Counted from the first letter of the stretch, positions 1 to 6,466 are shown. The stretch: DNA of 6,466 bases from an uncultured Alphaproteobacteria bacterium (GCA_938028645.1 CALIMD010000103.1:1-6466), one strand, 5' to 3'. Numbers and translations: made by a program. Notes: generated by a model from the letters alone, not told the origin.

Positions 1-113
1 AGATTAGAGAAACAGATGGAATTTCATCGATAGGCAGCAAGCAATAACAACGCAAGGTGTTTACTATTTGTCATAGAACCAAACCATAATATCAAGAGGG
101 TTGGCACTTTATC

Positions 114-120
114 GGGGGGA
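114..120 (+). promoter_or_regulatory. Shine-Dalgarno sequence deciding the acyl-CoA ligase start
   Basis: GGGGGGA ends four bases before ATG 125 and is the only purine-rich block close to a start here. It supports ATG 125 over the upstream in-frame TTG at 101, which has only AGAGGG directly against it. Confidence 0.6.
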
Positions 121-124
121 AATA

Positions 125-1780
125 ATGACAAAAATAAAAGAACTATCGTTTGATTATGATGAAGCCCGAAAAAATTTCGAATTAAATATCCCTATGGACT
201 TCAACTTTGCTTTTGATGTTGTGAGTAAGCGCGCTAAAACTAATGATAAAACAGCGTTAATAACCTTAAACACAAATAGAAGAAACCCAGTTTATCACTC
301 ATATTCCGATCTGGACAAAAGTTCAAATAAATTTGCAAATCTCTTATTGGATTTGGGATACACTAGGCAAGACCTAGCTTTCGTAATGATTCCCAGACAA
401 GCAGCCTGGTATCACGTTCTGCTAGGCTGCATGAAGTTAGGTGTAGTTGCCATGCCTGGAACCAATTTGTTAACAGCAAAAGATATAGAATATCGGATAA
501 ATAGATCTGGTGCGAAACTTGCAATCGTAACAGAAGAACATATAGGAAAAGTAAATGCTATTCGAAATAACTGTCCAAGCCTGAGGCATTTAATAACGGT
601 ATCTGGAAACACCGCCGAGGGTTGGGTTTGTATGGAAGATGCTTGTCGGGATATCTCCCCAGATTTTGAACGCAATAAAGTTGCTCCCAATAAATCCACA
701 GACCCAATGCTGATATATTTCACCTCGGGAACGACTTCTATGCCCAAAATGGTAGAACGGGATCATGGTTATGCGCTCGCACATACTATAACGCAAAAAT
801 ACTGGATGAATTTGGGAGAAACTGACGTTCACTGGACATTAACTGATACCGGTTGGGCGAAGGCTGCTTGGGGACTCTTATTTCCTCCTCTAATAGCCGG
901 TTCTGCAATTTTGCTTTTTGACAGTGATGGGTTTGATGCTGACGAACATCTAGGCATCATACAAGAGCACAAGATAACCACGTTCTGTGCGCCACCAACA
1001 GTTTATCGACTTTTTGCGCAAATGGATGTAACAAATTATAATTTATCATCGCTTAGACATTGTATTGGAGCAGGTGAACCTCTTAACCCCGAGGCAATGA
1101 GATCTTGGAAAATAGCAACTGGCTGCGATATATATGATGGATATGGTCAAACTGAAACGATTAATATTATAGCCAACTATCCTGGGATGGAGATTCGACC
1201 TGGTTCAATGGGAAAACCCGTACCGGGATTAGATGTAGATATTATAGACGACGAGGGCAAACTATGTCCTGATAATGTGGTAGGGCACATAGCTGTAAAA
1301 ATAACTGACCCCCATCCTCTTGGTCTATTCTCTGGATATTTTAAAGATAAACCAGCCACCGATTTTGCATTCAGAAATGGTTGGTATTATACGGGTGACA
1401 CTGCAACTAGAGATGAAGATGGATATATTTGGTTTGTCGGGAGATCGGATGATATAATTTCGTCAGCGGGATATAGAATAAGTCCGTTCGAAGTGGAGAG
1501 TGCTCTAATCGAACATCCCGCCGTTCAAGAATCAGCAGTAGTAGCAAAAAAAGATGAAATGCGTGGCGAAATCGTAAAAGCATACGTAATCCTTGCGCCA
1601 GGAGAAATAGCAACAGATAGCCTTACTTTAGAGATTCAAAATTTCGTGAAGAAAGTTACAGCACCATATAAATATCCAAGGGAAATAGAATATCGAGAGC
1701 AACTACCTAAAACAATATCAGGGAAAATTCGCCGGGTAGAATTGCGCGAAGACGCTAATTCGGCAAAAACTACCTCATAG
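125..1780 (+). CDS. Acyl-CoA ligase (AMP-forming), medium-chain acyl-CoA synthetase-like
   Basis: This 551-residue ANL-superfamily enzyme should activate a carboxylic acid with ATP to an acyl-adenylate and transfer the acyl group to CoA, in the cytoplasm. Visible motifs in order are the phosphate-binding loop YFTSGTTSMPK (198-208), YGQTET (340-345), YTGD (422-425, Asp for ribose), the hinge region GRSDDIISSAGYRI (439-452), and the C-terminal PKTISGK with the adenylation lysine K534. Length and the wording around GYRI, EVESALIEHPAV and RGEIVKAYVILAP resemble the ACSM/medium-chain acyl-CoA synthetase branch. The exact acid (short- or medium-chain fatty or aromatic) cannot be read from sequence. 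I chose ATG 125 over an in-frame TTG at 101 because GGGGGGA lies four bases before it. One oddity is Ser205 where the loop usually has Gly (TSGTTGxPK). It stands alone on its strand, with 188 bases before the next gene. The family call is secure, the substrate is not. Confidence 0.93.
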   Translation: MTKIKELSFDYDEARKNFELNIPMDFNFAFDVVSKRAKTNDKTALITLNTNRRNPVYHSYSDLDKSSNKFANLLLDLGYTRQDLAFVMIPRQAAWYHVLLGCMKLGVVAMPGTNLLTAKDIEYRINRSGAKLAIVTEEHIGKVNAIRNNCPSLRHLITVSGNTAEGWVCMEDACRDISPDFERNKVAPNKSTDPMLIYFTSGTTSMPKMVERDHGYALAHTITQKYWMNLGETDVHWTLTDTGWAKAAWGLLFPPLIAGSAILLFDSDGFDADEHLGIIQEHKITTFCAPPTVYRLFAQMDVTNYNLSSLRHCIGAGEPLNPEAMRSWKIATGCDIYDGYGQTETINIIANYPGMEIRPGSMGKPVPGLDVDIIDDEGKLCPDNVVGHIAVKITDPHPLGLFSGYFKDKPATDFAFRNGWYYTGDTATRDEDGYIWFVGRSDDIISSAGYRISPFEVESALIEHPAVQESAVVAKKDEMRGEIVKAYVILAPGEIATDSLTLEIQNFVKKVTAPYKYPREIEYREQLPKTISGKIRRVELREDANSAKTTS

Positions 1781-1901
1781 GAAGCCACGACAGTAACATG
1801 CCAAAATCATTTTGTATTTTATATAAAAATATTAATTTGTGTCGGAAATAGCTTCAAAAAGCGAATTGAAAGTTCTAACAATAACAATGAAAGACTTTCT
1901 G

Positions 1902-1907
1902 TATAAT
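1902..1907 (+). promoter_or_regulatory. Candidate -10 box for the methionine aminopeptidase gene
   Basis: A perfect TATAAT lies 61 bases before the aminopeptidase ATG, in the 188-base gap after the acyl-CoA ligase. Just upstream is a small perfect palindrome, GAAAG-a-CTTTC (1889-1899), which could be an operator or chance. No good -35 box sits at 16-18 bases; the near-consensus TTGAAA at 1866-1871 is 30 bases away, too far. The call therefore rests on the -10 hexamer and position alone, in AT-rich DNA where such hexamers arise by chance. Confidence 0.35.
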
Positions 1908-1968
1908 TTTGGAAAATTGAAACGCCTTAGTGTGGTTCTCCAGGCAAAACCAGAGGTAAAAAACGATA

Positions 1969-2763
1969 ATGGTCGACACAGAGTCCAGACATATAAAAAT
2001 ACATGATGAAAATGATTTTGAGGGAATGCGTCGAGCTGGAAGACTGGCGGCAGAAACACTCGATTTCATTACACCTATGGTAGAACCCGGCGTTACAACA
2101 GACAAACTCGACAAACTATGCCACGATTTTATTTTAGATCATGATGCAGTGCCCGCACCGCTAAACTATAAAGGTTTCCCAAAATCAATCTGCACTTCGA
2201 TCAATCATGTAGTTTGCCACGGAATTCCAGGCCCCCGTAAATTGATCAATGGTGATATACTAAATATCGATGTTACAGTAATACTGGATGGATGGTATGG
2301 TGACACTAGTCGAATGTTTGGAGTTGGGAAGGTTAATGTAAAAGCCACCAGGCTCATGGATATCACCTATGAATGCCTAATGCGCGGAATTTCTGTGGTG
2401 AAACCAGGAGCAACACTTGGAGATATTGGATATATCATTCAAAAATACGCAGAGGCGGAGCGGTGTTCCGTAGTTCGTGACTTTTGTGGTCATGGGCTTG
2501 GCCGTGTATTCCACTCTGCACCAAGCGTACTTCATTATGGGAAAAAGGGAAGTGGAACAGAGCTAAAAAAAGGAATGTTTTTTACTATTGAACCCATGAT
2601 AAATACAGGAAAATTTAATGTAAAAATACTACCTGATGGTTGGACCGCTGTCACAAGAGACAGGTCTCTATCTGCCCAATTCGAGCACTCTTTGGGAGTA
2701 ACCGAAGATGGCTGTGAATTATTTACAGTTTCCCCTAAGGGGCTGCACAAGCCTCCTTACTAA
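1969..2763 (+). CDS. map: Methionine aminopeptidase, type I
   Basis: This 264-residue cytoplasmic metalloprotease removes the initiator methionine from new proteins when the second residue is small. The pita-bread-fold site is complete: His84 in CHGIPG, then metal ligands Asp101 (NIDV), Asp112 (GDTSRMF), His175 (GHGLG), Glu208 (TIEPM) and Glu239 (FEHSLG). These match the D-D-H-E-E set of Escherichia coli MetAP (97, 108, 171, 204, 235) with a constant offset of four. There is no N-terminal zinc-finger extension and no type II insertion, and the length is normal for the bacterial type Ia form. The start is ATG, with GAGG about 12 bases upstream. The C-terminal SPKGLHKPPY recalls alphaproteobacterial enzymes. 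The neighbours (acyl-CoA ligase, cyclase-like protein) have no obvious functional tie, and radC, which I recall beside map in some alphaproteobacteria, is absent. It could be the sole housekeeping copy or a second one; the window cannot tell. Confidence 0.96.
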   Translation: MVDTESRHIKIHDENDFEGMRRAGRLAAETLDFITPMVEPGVTTDKLDKLCHDFILDHDAVPAPLNYKGFPKSICTSINHVVCHGIPGPRKLINGDILNIDVTVILDGWYGDTSRMFGVGKVNVKATRLMDITYECLMRGISVVKPGATLGDIGYIIQKYAEAERCSVVRDFCGHGLGRVFHSAPSVLHYGKKGSGTELKKGMFFTIEPMINTGKFNVKILPDGWTAVTRDRSLSAQFEHSLGVTEDGCELFTVSPKGLHKPPY

Positions 2764-2878
2764 TCTCATTCATTGAAAAAAGCGTTTCAAAAAAAACTGG
2801 GTAACTCTTTTAGACACTAAAAACTATTATCGAATAATTCAAAATTTTCATTTACTTTTCTCTTCTCATAAATTTAGC

Positions 2879-2895
2879 TTAGTTTTAAATACTAA
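2879..2895 (+). promoter_or_regulatory. Near-palindrome in the leader of the cyclase-like gene
   Basis: A 17-base element with arms TTAGT and ACTAA around an AT core is symmetric except for one mismatched pair. It ends five bases before the Shine-Dalgarno sequence of the cyclase-like gene, a position suited to an operator or a small leader hairpin. The region is very AT-rich, so chance symmetry is likely enough to keep this tentative. No convincing -35/-10 pair was found in the 147-base gap. Confidence 0.2.
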
Positions 2896-2899
2896 ACGT

Positions 2900-2904
2900 A
2901 GGAG
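2900..2904 (+). promoter_or_regulatory. Shine-Dalgarno AGGAG fixing the TTG start of the cyclase-like gene
   Basis: AGGAG lies six bases before TTG 2911, ideal spacing. It supports the TTG over the next in-frame ATG at codon 21 (2971), which has no comparable purine block in front of it. Confidence 0.7.
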
Positions 2905-2910
2905 CCAAGA

Positions 2911-4032
2911 TTGAGTGACGTAGCTGTTGAATCGACTGATGCTGCACATAAAGGGCCATTGAAAAGGCAAATGAACAATTTGTTTTTTAATCTTTGGTCC
3001 TTTGGAAGTAATTCATTAGTTGGATGGACCGCAACTAGCTCAGGTGTAGATATAATAACCATACCTAAAGTACGTTTGTTCAACACAAAAAATCCACACA
3101 ACAATGTATTTAGGGGGCCGCGAAACCTAGAAAGTAAAATTTTTCAGGAGGTTAGCCAATCATTAGATTCCGAACCGATGGAGATTAGACTGGATTTTAA
3201 AATTGGTGATGATGACGCAGGTCTTACAACCGATGAAATTGAAGAAATTTTTCAGAACTACGCCACGTTTAAAACAGATCATAGGGCAGTTGCTCTTCTA
3301 GATATCGTTGGTTTTTCGAAACACACTCCTGAGGCTCAGGCGAGCCAGCTATCAACACTCGAATTTGCTCTTAATATCGCAGAAGAGAGTTGCAAACAAA
3401 AAAACCTTCCTATGGAAATGCGGCGCTCTACTACTGGTGATGGATTTTATATATGGAATACCCGCACGGGGCCAGATGCGGATGTGGCCCTATTTGTCCT
3501 GCTGAAACTTTTTTTAACCTACTATTCTGGTTTAAAAAGAGCCATAACTGAGAAGGATGCAGCTCCTGATATCCGAACTGCAGCCAGTGTGGGAAGTCAC
3601 TATTCCTTTTATGCACCGGGTCGCGATGTACTGCACACTAGCGATGAGTATATTGTTGGTGATGTCACTATCAACGTGGCGCGGCTTATCGGTAAAACCA
3701 ACACACATCAAATCGTAATAGGTGAGTTCAAAAGGCCGGGGGTACCCGGTAATCCCGATTTAAATCCACAAAGAATAATCGAGGCCGCAAGCACGAAACT
3801 TCAAGAATTTCAAGGAATGCCACTATTTGGAAATCCAGTGCAAAGGTTCACTTCTTATATAACCGGCCCCAAAAAAGAAGATGGTAGCTTCAAAAAGCAA
3901 AAGATGCGTGTTATCGATAAACACGGCTTTGAGCACATTTGTTATAATGCGAAGGTAAACGTATTTTTAGACGGCGATGAGCCATATTATATTGGGCTCC
4001 AGCATGCTGATCTATTCGGTAATAAAAATTGA
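2911..4032 (+). CDS. Protein with a divergent class III nucleotidyl cyclase domain
   Basis: This 373-residue protein has no clear signal peptide or membrane helix, so it is probably cytoplasmic. Residues about 125-275 read as a class III nucleotidyl cyclase homology domain: RAVALLDIVGFSKHT with first metal Asp131, then RRSTTGDGFYIW with second metal Asp177 (46 residues apart, as usual), then YIVGDVTINVARL with Arg258. Deviations matter. The purine-selecting Lys four residues before Asp177 is Ser173. The Asp three residues before Gly250 is Tyr247. The transition-state Asn position is Ile254, with Asn255 one residue late. The base used, or whether it cyclises at all, is therefore open. The N-terminal 120 residues and the tail (290-373, with DKHGFEHICYNAKVNVFL) match nothing I recognise. 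The start is TTG, set by AGGAG at 2900. It converges on the pentapeptide-repeat gene with 18 bases between stops. An active cyclase, a pyrimidine cyclase or a nucleotide sensor are all possible. Confidence 0.8.
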   Translation: MSDVAVESTDAAHKGPLKRQMNNLFFNLWSFGSNSLVGWTATSSGVDIITIPKVRLFNTKNPHNNVFRGPRNLESKIFQEVSQSLDSEPMEIRLDFKIGDDDAGLTTDEIEEIFQNYATFKTDHRAVALLDIVGFSKHTPEAQASQLSTLEFALNIAEESCKQKNLPMEMRRSTTGDGFYIWNTRTGPDADVALFVLLKLFLTYYSGLKRAITEKDAAPDIRTAASVGSHYSFYAPGRDVLHTSDEYIVGDVTINVARLIGKTNTHQIVIGEFKRPGVPGNPDLNPQRIIEAASTKLQEFQGMPLFGNPVQRFTSYITGPKKEDGSFKKQKMRVIDKHGFEHICYNAKVNVFLDGDEPYYIGLQHADLFGNKN

Positions 4033-4050
4033 TGTATTACCGCGTTATAA

Positions 4051-5430
4051 TCAGCTATCTCGGATAGCTTTCTCCATTACACAGCCATTTAGATTACAGC
4101 CTTTGGTATTCGCTCTAACCAAATTTGCGGCTTCAAAGCTGGTTTTATGAGACCTACCGGTATCGTTACCATCTTTACCAACAATTGAAATTTCACCTAC
4201 TTCGGCGTTCGTCAAATTACAATGCTTCAAGTTTGCACCAGTTAGATTGGTTCCAATTATGACCGCATCGCATAGGTTAGCATCGAAAACATCGGTTCCA
4301 CCAAGATCCGCAAGAATTAAACTGCATGCTTTTAATTGTGCACCTCTTAATTTCGCATCTCGCATTTGGATACCGGAAAGATCCAGTCCGCTGAGGTCAT
4401 GGTATGAAAGGTCCAATCCGTCCATTCTTCCACGCTGTCCCTCAGCACCGTTTGTCGAGATCCATTTCTGGTGGCCATCAAGGGAAGCCCTGACTTCTGG
4501 ATCCATTTCATCATAGCTCACTACTTTTGGCTTATCTCCAATATCCAGCTCCGATTTATCAAGACCTTCGACAGTATCTTCGCTCATTTTAGCGCCACGA
4601 AGACTGACATTTTCAACTTTAGCATTTGCTAACTTCGCACCAGTTAGATCTGCACCATTCAGATTTGTATTTTTAAGTCTAGTATCTGAGAGATCCGCTC
4701 CTTTTAAGTTTGCGTAAGATAAGTCTACATCTGAAAGATCCGAACCAAATAGTTGGGCTCCTTCCAGGTTTGCCCCTACGAGGCTTGCCCCTTGAAAATC
4801 TACATTCGACATTTTTGCTCTCGTTCCTTGAGCGTAATCCATTAGGCAAGCAGTGAGATCTGAGCGTTCACTGCCTATCGAGGCGCCGCCATCCGCTCCC
4901 ATCATAACTCCTCCACGAAGATCAGCATCCTTTAGATTGGCGTTAGTTAAATTCGCACCCTTTAGAGACACTCCTCTTAATACCGCACCCTCTAAATTTG
5001 CGTCTTGCAGGTCCACATCCCGAAGTGTCGCTCCGAACATATCGGCCTCAGTCAGATCGGCACCTTTTAGGCTTGACCCTGCTAAATTTGTTCCAGCCAT
5101 CAAGGTCTTGGCCAAATGCCAACCAGCTAAATCTTGCCCTTCGAACGCTTTTTTTGAAAAATCAGCTTGTTTCCCACCTTTCTTCTTTGTCAGCCATTTT
5201 TGATGTTCTGACATAGCAAGTTTCAGTGTTTGCAGATCCTGTTGCTGCTCCTTAGTGAGCGTGGACGTTATAGTTGGAGCTTTGACTTCTTCTTTTTGAC
5301 CGCTGCCAATTCGGTCTTGCCAGTTATCGCCTGTCTTTTTATCCGCATCATCCGAGACAACTGAAGATTCCTCTTTATCCTCGTCCACAGCCTTACTAGA
5401 GATACGGTCTTGCCAACTTTCACCGCTCAT
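4051..5430 (-). CDS. Two-module pentapeptide-repeat protein with duplicated WQDRI tail motif
   Basis: This 459-residue protein has no catalytic domain I recognise. Residues 1-60 are charged, Ser-rich and probably disordered, with SWQDRI (5-10) and NWQDRI (36-41). A Gln/Leu-rich segment (61-74) leads to HQKWL (76-80), then A(D/N)LxG-type pentapeptides from about 89 to 285, which fold as a right-handed square beta-helix in known family members. After a non-repeat linker (286-318) a second HQKWI (320-324) opens another helix from about 330 to 455. Each helix is broken by a loop (about 179-205 and 411-430). There is no signal peptide or membrane span. Such proteins can act as scaffolds, and a few (MfpA and Qnr types) bind DNA gyrase, but those are shorter and uninterrupted, so I do not assign that role. 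The start is ATG 5430, with a weak AGGT nine bases upstream. Downstream it converges on the cyclase-like gene; its leftward neighbour upstream is a transporter. Confidence 0.88.
   Translation of the reverse strand: MSGESWQDRISSKAVDEDKEESSVVSDDADKKTGDNWQDRIGSGQKEEVKAPTITSTLTKEQQQDLQTLKLAMSEHQKWLTKKKGGKQADFSKKAFEGQDLAGWHLAKTLMAGTNLAGSSLKGADLTEADMFGATLRDVDLQDANLEGAVLRGVSLKGANLTNANLKDADLRGGVMMGADGGASIGSERSDLTACLMDYAQGTRAKMSNVDFQGASLVGANLEGAQLFGSDLSDVDLSYANLKGADLSDTRLKNTNLNGADLTGAKLANAKVENVSLRGAKMSEDTVEGLDKSELDIGDKPKVVSYDEMDPEVRASLDGHQKWISTNGAEGQRGRMDGLDLSYHDLSGLDLSGIQMRDAKLRGAQLKACSLILADLGGTDVFDANLCDAVIIGTNLTGANLKHCNLTNAEVGEISIVGKDGNDTGRSHKTSFEAANLVRANTKGCNLNGCVMEKAIRDS
4053..4069 (+). terminator. 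Hairpin at the convergent gene junction, possible weak terminator
   Basis: AGCTATC and GATAGCT form a perfect seven-base stem around a three-base TCG loop, 20 bases after the cyclase-like stop and followed on the + strand by a short TTTCT stretch. The stem overlaps the last codons and stop of the opposing pentapeptide gene. On the - strand no T-run follows, so it would serve mainly the rightward transcript. The stem is short and the T-run poor, so terminator function is uncertain. Confidence 0.4.
4066..5208 (-). repeat. Internal duplication: two HQKW plus pentapeptide beta-helix modules
   Basis: Module A runs from EHQKWL (75-80) to about residue 285 and module B from GHQKWI (319-324) to about residue 455. 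In both, HQKW is followed by a Gly/Lys/Arg-rich linker of roughly ten residues, a first run of pentapeptides, a Gly/Ser-rich interruption about 95-105 residues after the His, then more pentapeptides. Module B is shorter after the loop. The DNA of the two HQKW codon sets differs at third positions, so the duplication looks old and kept by selection. Confidence 0.65.
5308..5415 (-). repeat. Duplicated WQDRI motif, 11-base exact direct repeat
   Basis: WQDRI is encoded at 5401-5415 and again at 5308-5322, exactly 31 codons apart. The core CGGTCTTGCCA (+ strand) is identical in both copies (5405-5415 and 5312-5322), while the surrounding sequence differs. Within a low-complexity acidic and Lys-rich tail this looks like a conserved short linear motif, possibly a docking site, rather than part of a fold. 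Confidence 0.7.
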
Positions 5431-5598
5431 AAGCTAATTACCTGTCCAAAAAACCTCATAAAGCATTCTACTTTTCTAATCGGTATAAAACAGCATAGTT
5501 TCAATAGTATTAATCTAATTTAAGCACACAAGCAAATAGCTTATGTAAGTGTTCTATATCTTTTTAAATTTTGAAGAGCCCTTGATATACCAAGTGAT

Positions 5599-6466
5599 CT
5601 AATGCTTTTCTTTCAGCAAAATAGCCGCAATCAAGCTAAAAACGCAGGCGATTGGCAAAATACTAAGTGCGTATTGGTAATGCACAACATCGTAGATCCG
5701 AACGCCATCCATTATTGTACCATCCCACTGTAAATCTAATATATAACCAGCGAATGGCTGCAAAACTGCTCCGCTTCCAACCGCAAATGTATTTATTAAT
5801 CCTAAAGCAGCCCCGCTCATTTCTGGAGGATTACTCTCTCTGGCCAACGCAAATCCTAAGATCATAGAAGAAGATAAAGCACCCTGTATTCCAAGAACAA
5901 AAACAAGAAGAATATTTGGCATATTTGGAAACACAAGCAGTATTATAGTGGTCAAACAGGCGCCTGCTGAGCCAATGATCAATATTAGCCGTCGTTTCCC
6001 CAATAAATCCGAAAGCCACCCCATTAAGGGGGCACCTATAGCCCATCCAATAAAAGCCATCGAAACAAATCCGGCTGATTCCGGTTTATTTATGCTTTTA
6101 GCAACCATTAAATAAGGCACCCCCCACAAACCACCAAACGCGAGTAACGTACCCGTAAGGCCCCCAGCAGATATCGTCGCCAACCAGGTTTGTCTATTAA
6201 CAGCAACTTTTTTTAATCCATACAAAATTGGAGATTTGTTTTGAGGTTTTGTCTCCCTTGGATCTCGGACGGTAAATGCTAATAAAAAAGCAAGACAGAG
6301 GCCGGCCAACCCTAAAAAAATACTAGAAAATCGCCAACCATAAGTGGCGACAGCAATACCTAACGGGGCCTGACCAATAAAGCCTCCAGCCGATCCCATC
6401 ATTTGTGCCCATCCACCCAGAATAGCGAATTTACCTGGAAACCACCGAGCCGCCATATTTAGCGCC
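5599..6466 (-). CDS. MFS transporter, C-terminal part (5' end beyond the window)
   Basis: This is an inner-membrane carrier of the major facilitator superfamily, cut by the window edge. The frame stays open to base 6466 (Ala-Leu-Asn before the first internal Met at 6456), so that Met is not a true start. About 289 residues remain. Counting from that Met, RWFPGKFAILGGW (4-16) is the cytoplasmic entry to TM5, followed by TM5 and TM6 (ending near 61), a basic central loop (62-89), and six further spans to residue 281, giving TM5-TM12. The TM8-TM9 loop carries the conserved motif GWLSDLLGKRR (146-156). The missing part should be TM1-TM4, about 120-130 residues. Substrate cannot be deduced; the sequence resembles general metabolite or drug carriers. 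It ends 168 bases before the pentapeptide gene on the same strand. No clear terminator separates them, so partial co-transcription is possible but unproven. Confidence 0.9.
   Translation of the reverse strand, partial: ALNMAARWFPGKFAILGGWAQMMGSAGGFIGQAPLGIAVATYGWRFSSIFLGLAGLCLAFLLAFTVRDPRETKPQNKSPILYGLKKVAVNRQTWLATISAGGLTGTLLAFGGLWGVPYLMVAKSINKPESAGFVSMAFIGWAIGAPLMGWLSDLLGKRRLILIIGSAGACLTTIILLVFPNMPNILLVFVLGIQGALSSSMILGFALARESNPPEMSGAALGLINTFAVGSGAVLQPFAGYILDLQWDGTIMDGVRIYDVVHYQYALSILPIACVFSLIAAILLKEKH

Noticed and set aside
1..33. Possible 3' tail of an upstream + strand gene (open frame ending in TAG at 31-33).
   Set aside because: Only ten codons are visible, and another frame is also open from base 3 to a TAA at 45-47. 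Too short to choose or to call a gene.
60..90. TTTACT (60-65) and CATAAT (85-90) as a promoter for the acyl-CoA ligase gene.
   Set aside because: Spacing is 19 bases and both boxes are imperfect; in AT-rich DNA this is not distinguishable from chance.
1832..2114. Small - strand open frames before and within the start of the aminopeptidase gene.
   Set aside because: They overlap the well-supported aminopeptidase coding region and have low-quality, Phe/Ser-rich translations with no recognisable features.
2773..2790. TTGAAA/TTTCAA inverted repeat after the aminopeptidase as a terminator.
   Set aside because: It has a six-base AT-rich stem and is followed on the + strand by A's, not T's, so it does not fit an intrinsic terminator for this gene.
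4247..5216. Open frames on the + strand across the pentapeptide gene (4247-4516, 4853-5203, 4998-5216).
   Set aside because: They are shadows of the repeat-rich - strand gene; their Arg/Ser/Pro-rich translations have no domain character and no good ribosome sites.
2911..5430. Calling the cyclase/pentapeptide pair a Pycsar anti-phage locus.
   Set aside because: There is no TIR or transmembrane effector beside the cyclase, the genes are convergent rather than an operon, and no other defence genes or mobile-element marks are visible.
4051..5430. Calling the pentapeptide protein a Qnr/MfpA-type gyrase protection factor.
   Set aside because: It is about twice the usual length, split into two modules, and has a disordered tail; pentapeptide repeats alone do not support that function.

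Overview
This window looks like a piece of chromosome from an AT-rich bacterium, by eye about 40% G+C. It is probably an alphaproteobacterium, perhaps a marine or environmental lineage. That call rests on the methionine aminopeptidase, whose metal-site wording and C-terminal tail (SPKGLHKPPY) recall alphaproteobacterial enzymes, and on the general look of the acyl-CoA ligase and MFS carrier. No marker gene settles it. I saw no rRNA, tRNA, CRISPR array, transposase or integrase.

Layout: three genes read rightward and two leftward, meeting tail to tail near 4040. On the + strand are an ANL-superfamily acyl-CoA ligase of the medium-chain acyl-CoA synthetase type (125-1780), a complete type I methionine aminopeptidase (1969-2763), and a protein with a divergent class III nucleotidyl cyclase domain that starts at TTG (2911-4032). 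The gaps between them, 188 and 147 bases, are long enough for separate promoters. A consensus TATAAT lies before the aminopeptidase, and a good Shine-Dalgarno sequence fixes the cyclase start. On the - strand are a two-module pentapeptide-repeat protein (4051-5430) and, 168 bases further right, the C-terminal two thirds of an MFS transporter whose 5' end lies beyond the window (5599-6466).

The acyl-CoA ligase, aminopeptidase and transporter are ordinary families with intact visible motifs; I see no pathway joining them. The unusual part is the convergent pair in the middle. The cyclase-like protein keeps both metal-binding aspartates but lacks the usual purine-selecting Lys and Asp, and its transition-state Asn is displaced by one residue. 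The pentapeptide protein has two copies of an HQKW-plus-beta-helix module, each broken by a Gly/Ser-rich loop, behind a charged N-terminal tail carrying a duplicated WQDRI motif. Their stop codons are only 18 bases apart, with a small hairpin at the junction. A link between cyclic-nucleotide-type signalling and a scaffold-like repeat protein is conceivable, but it is inference: the genes are convergent, not an operon.
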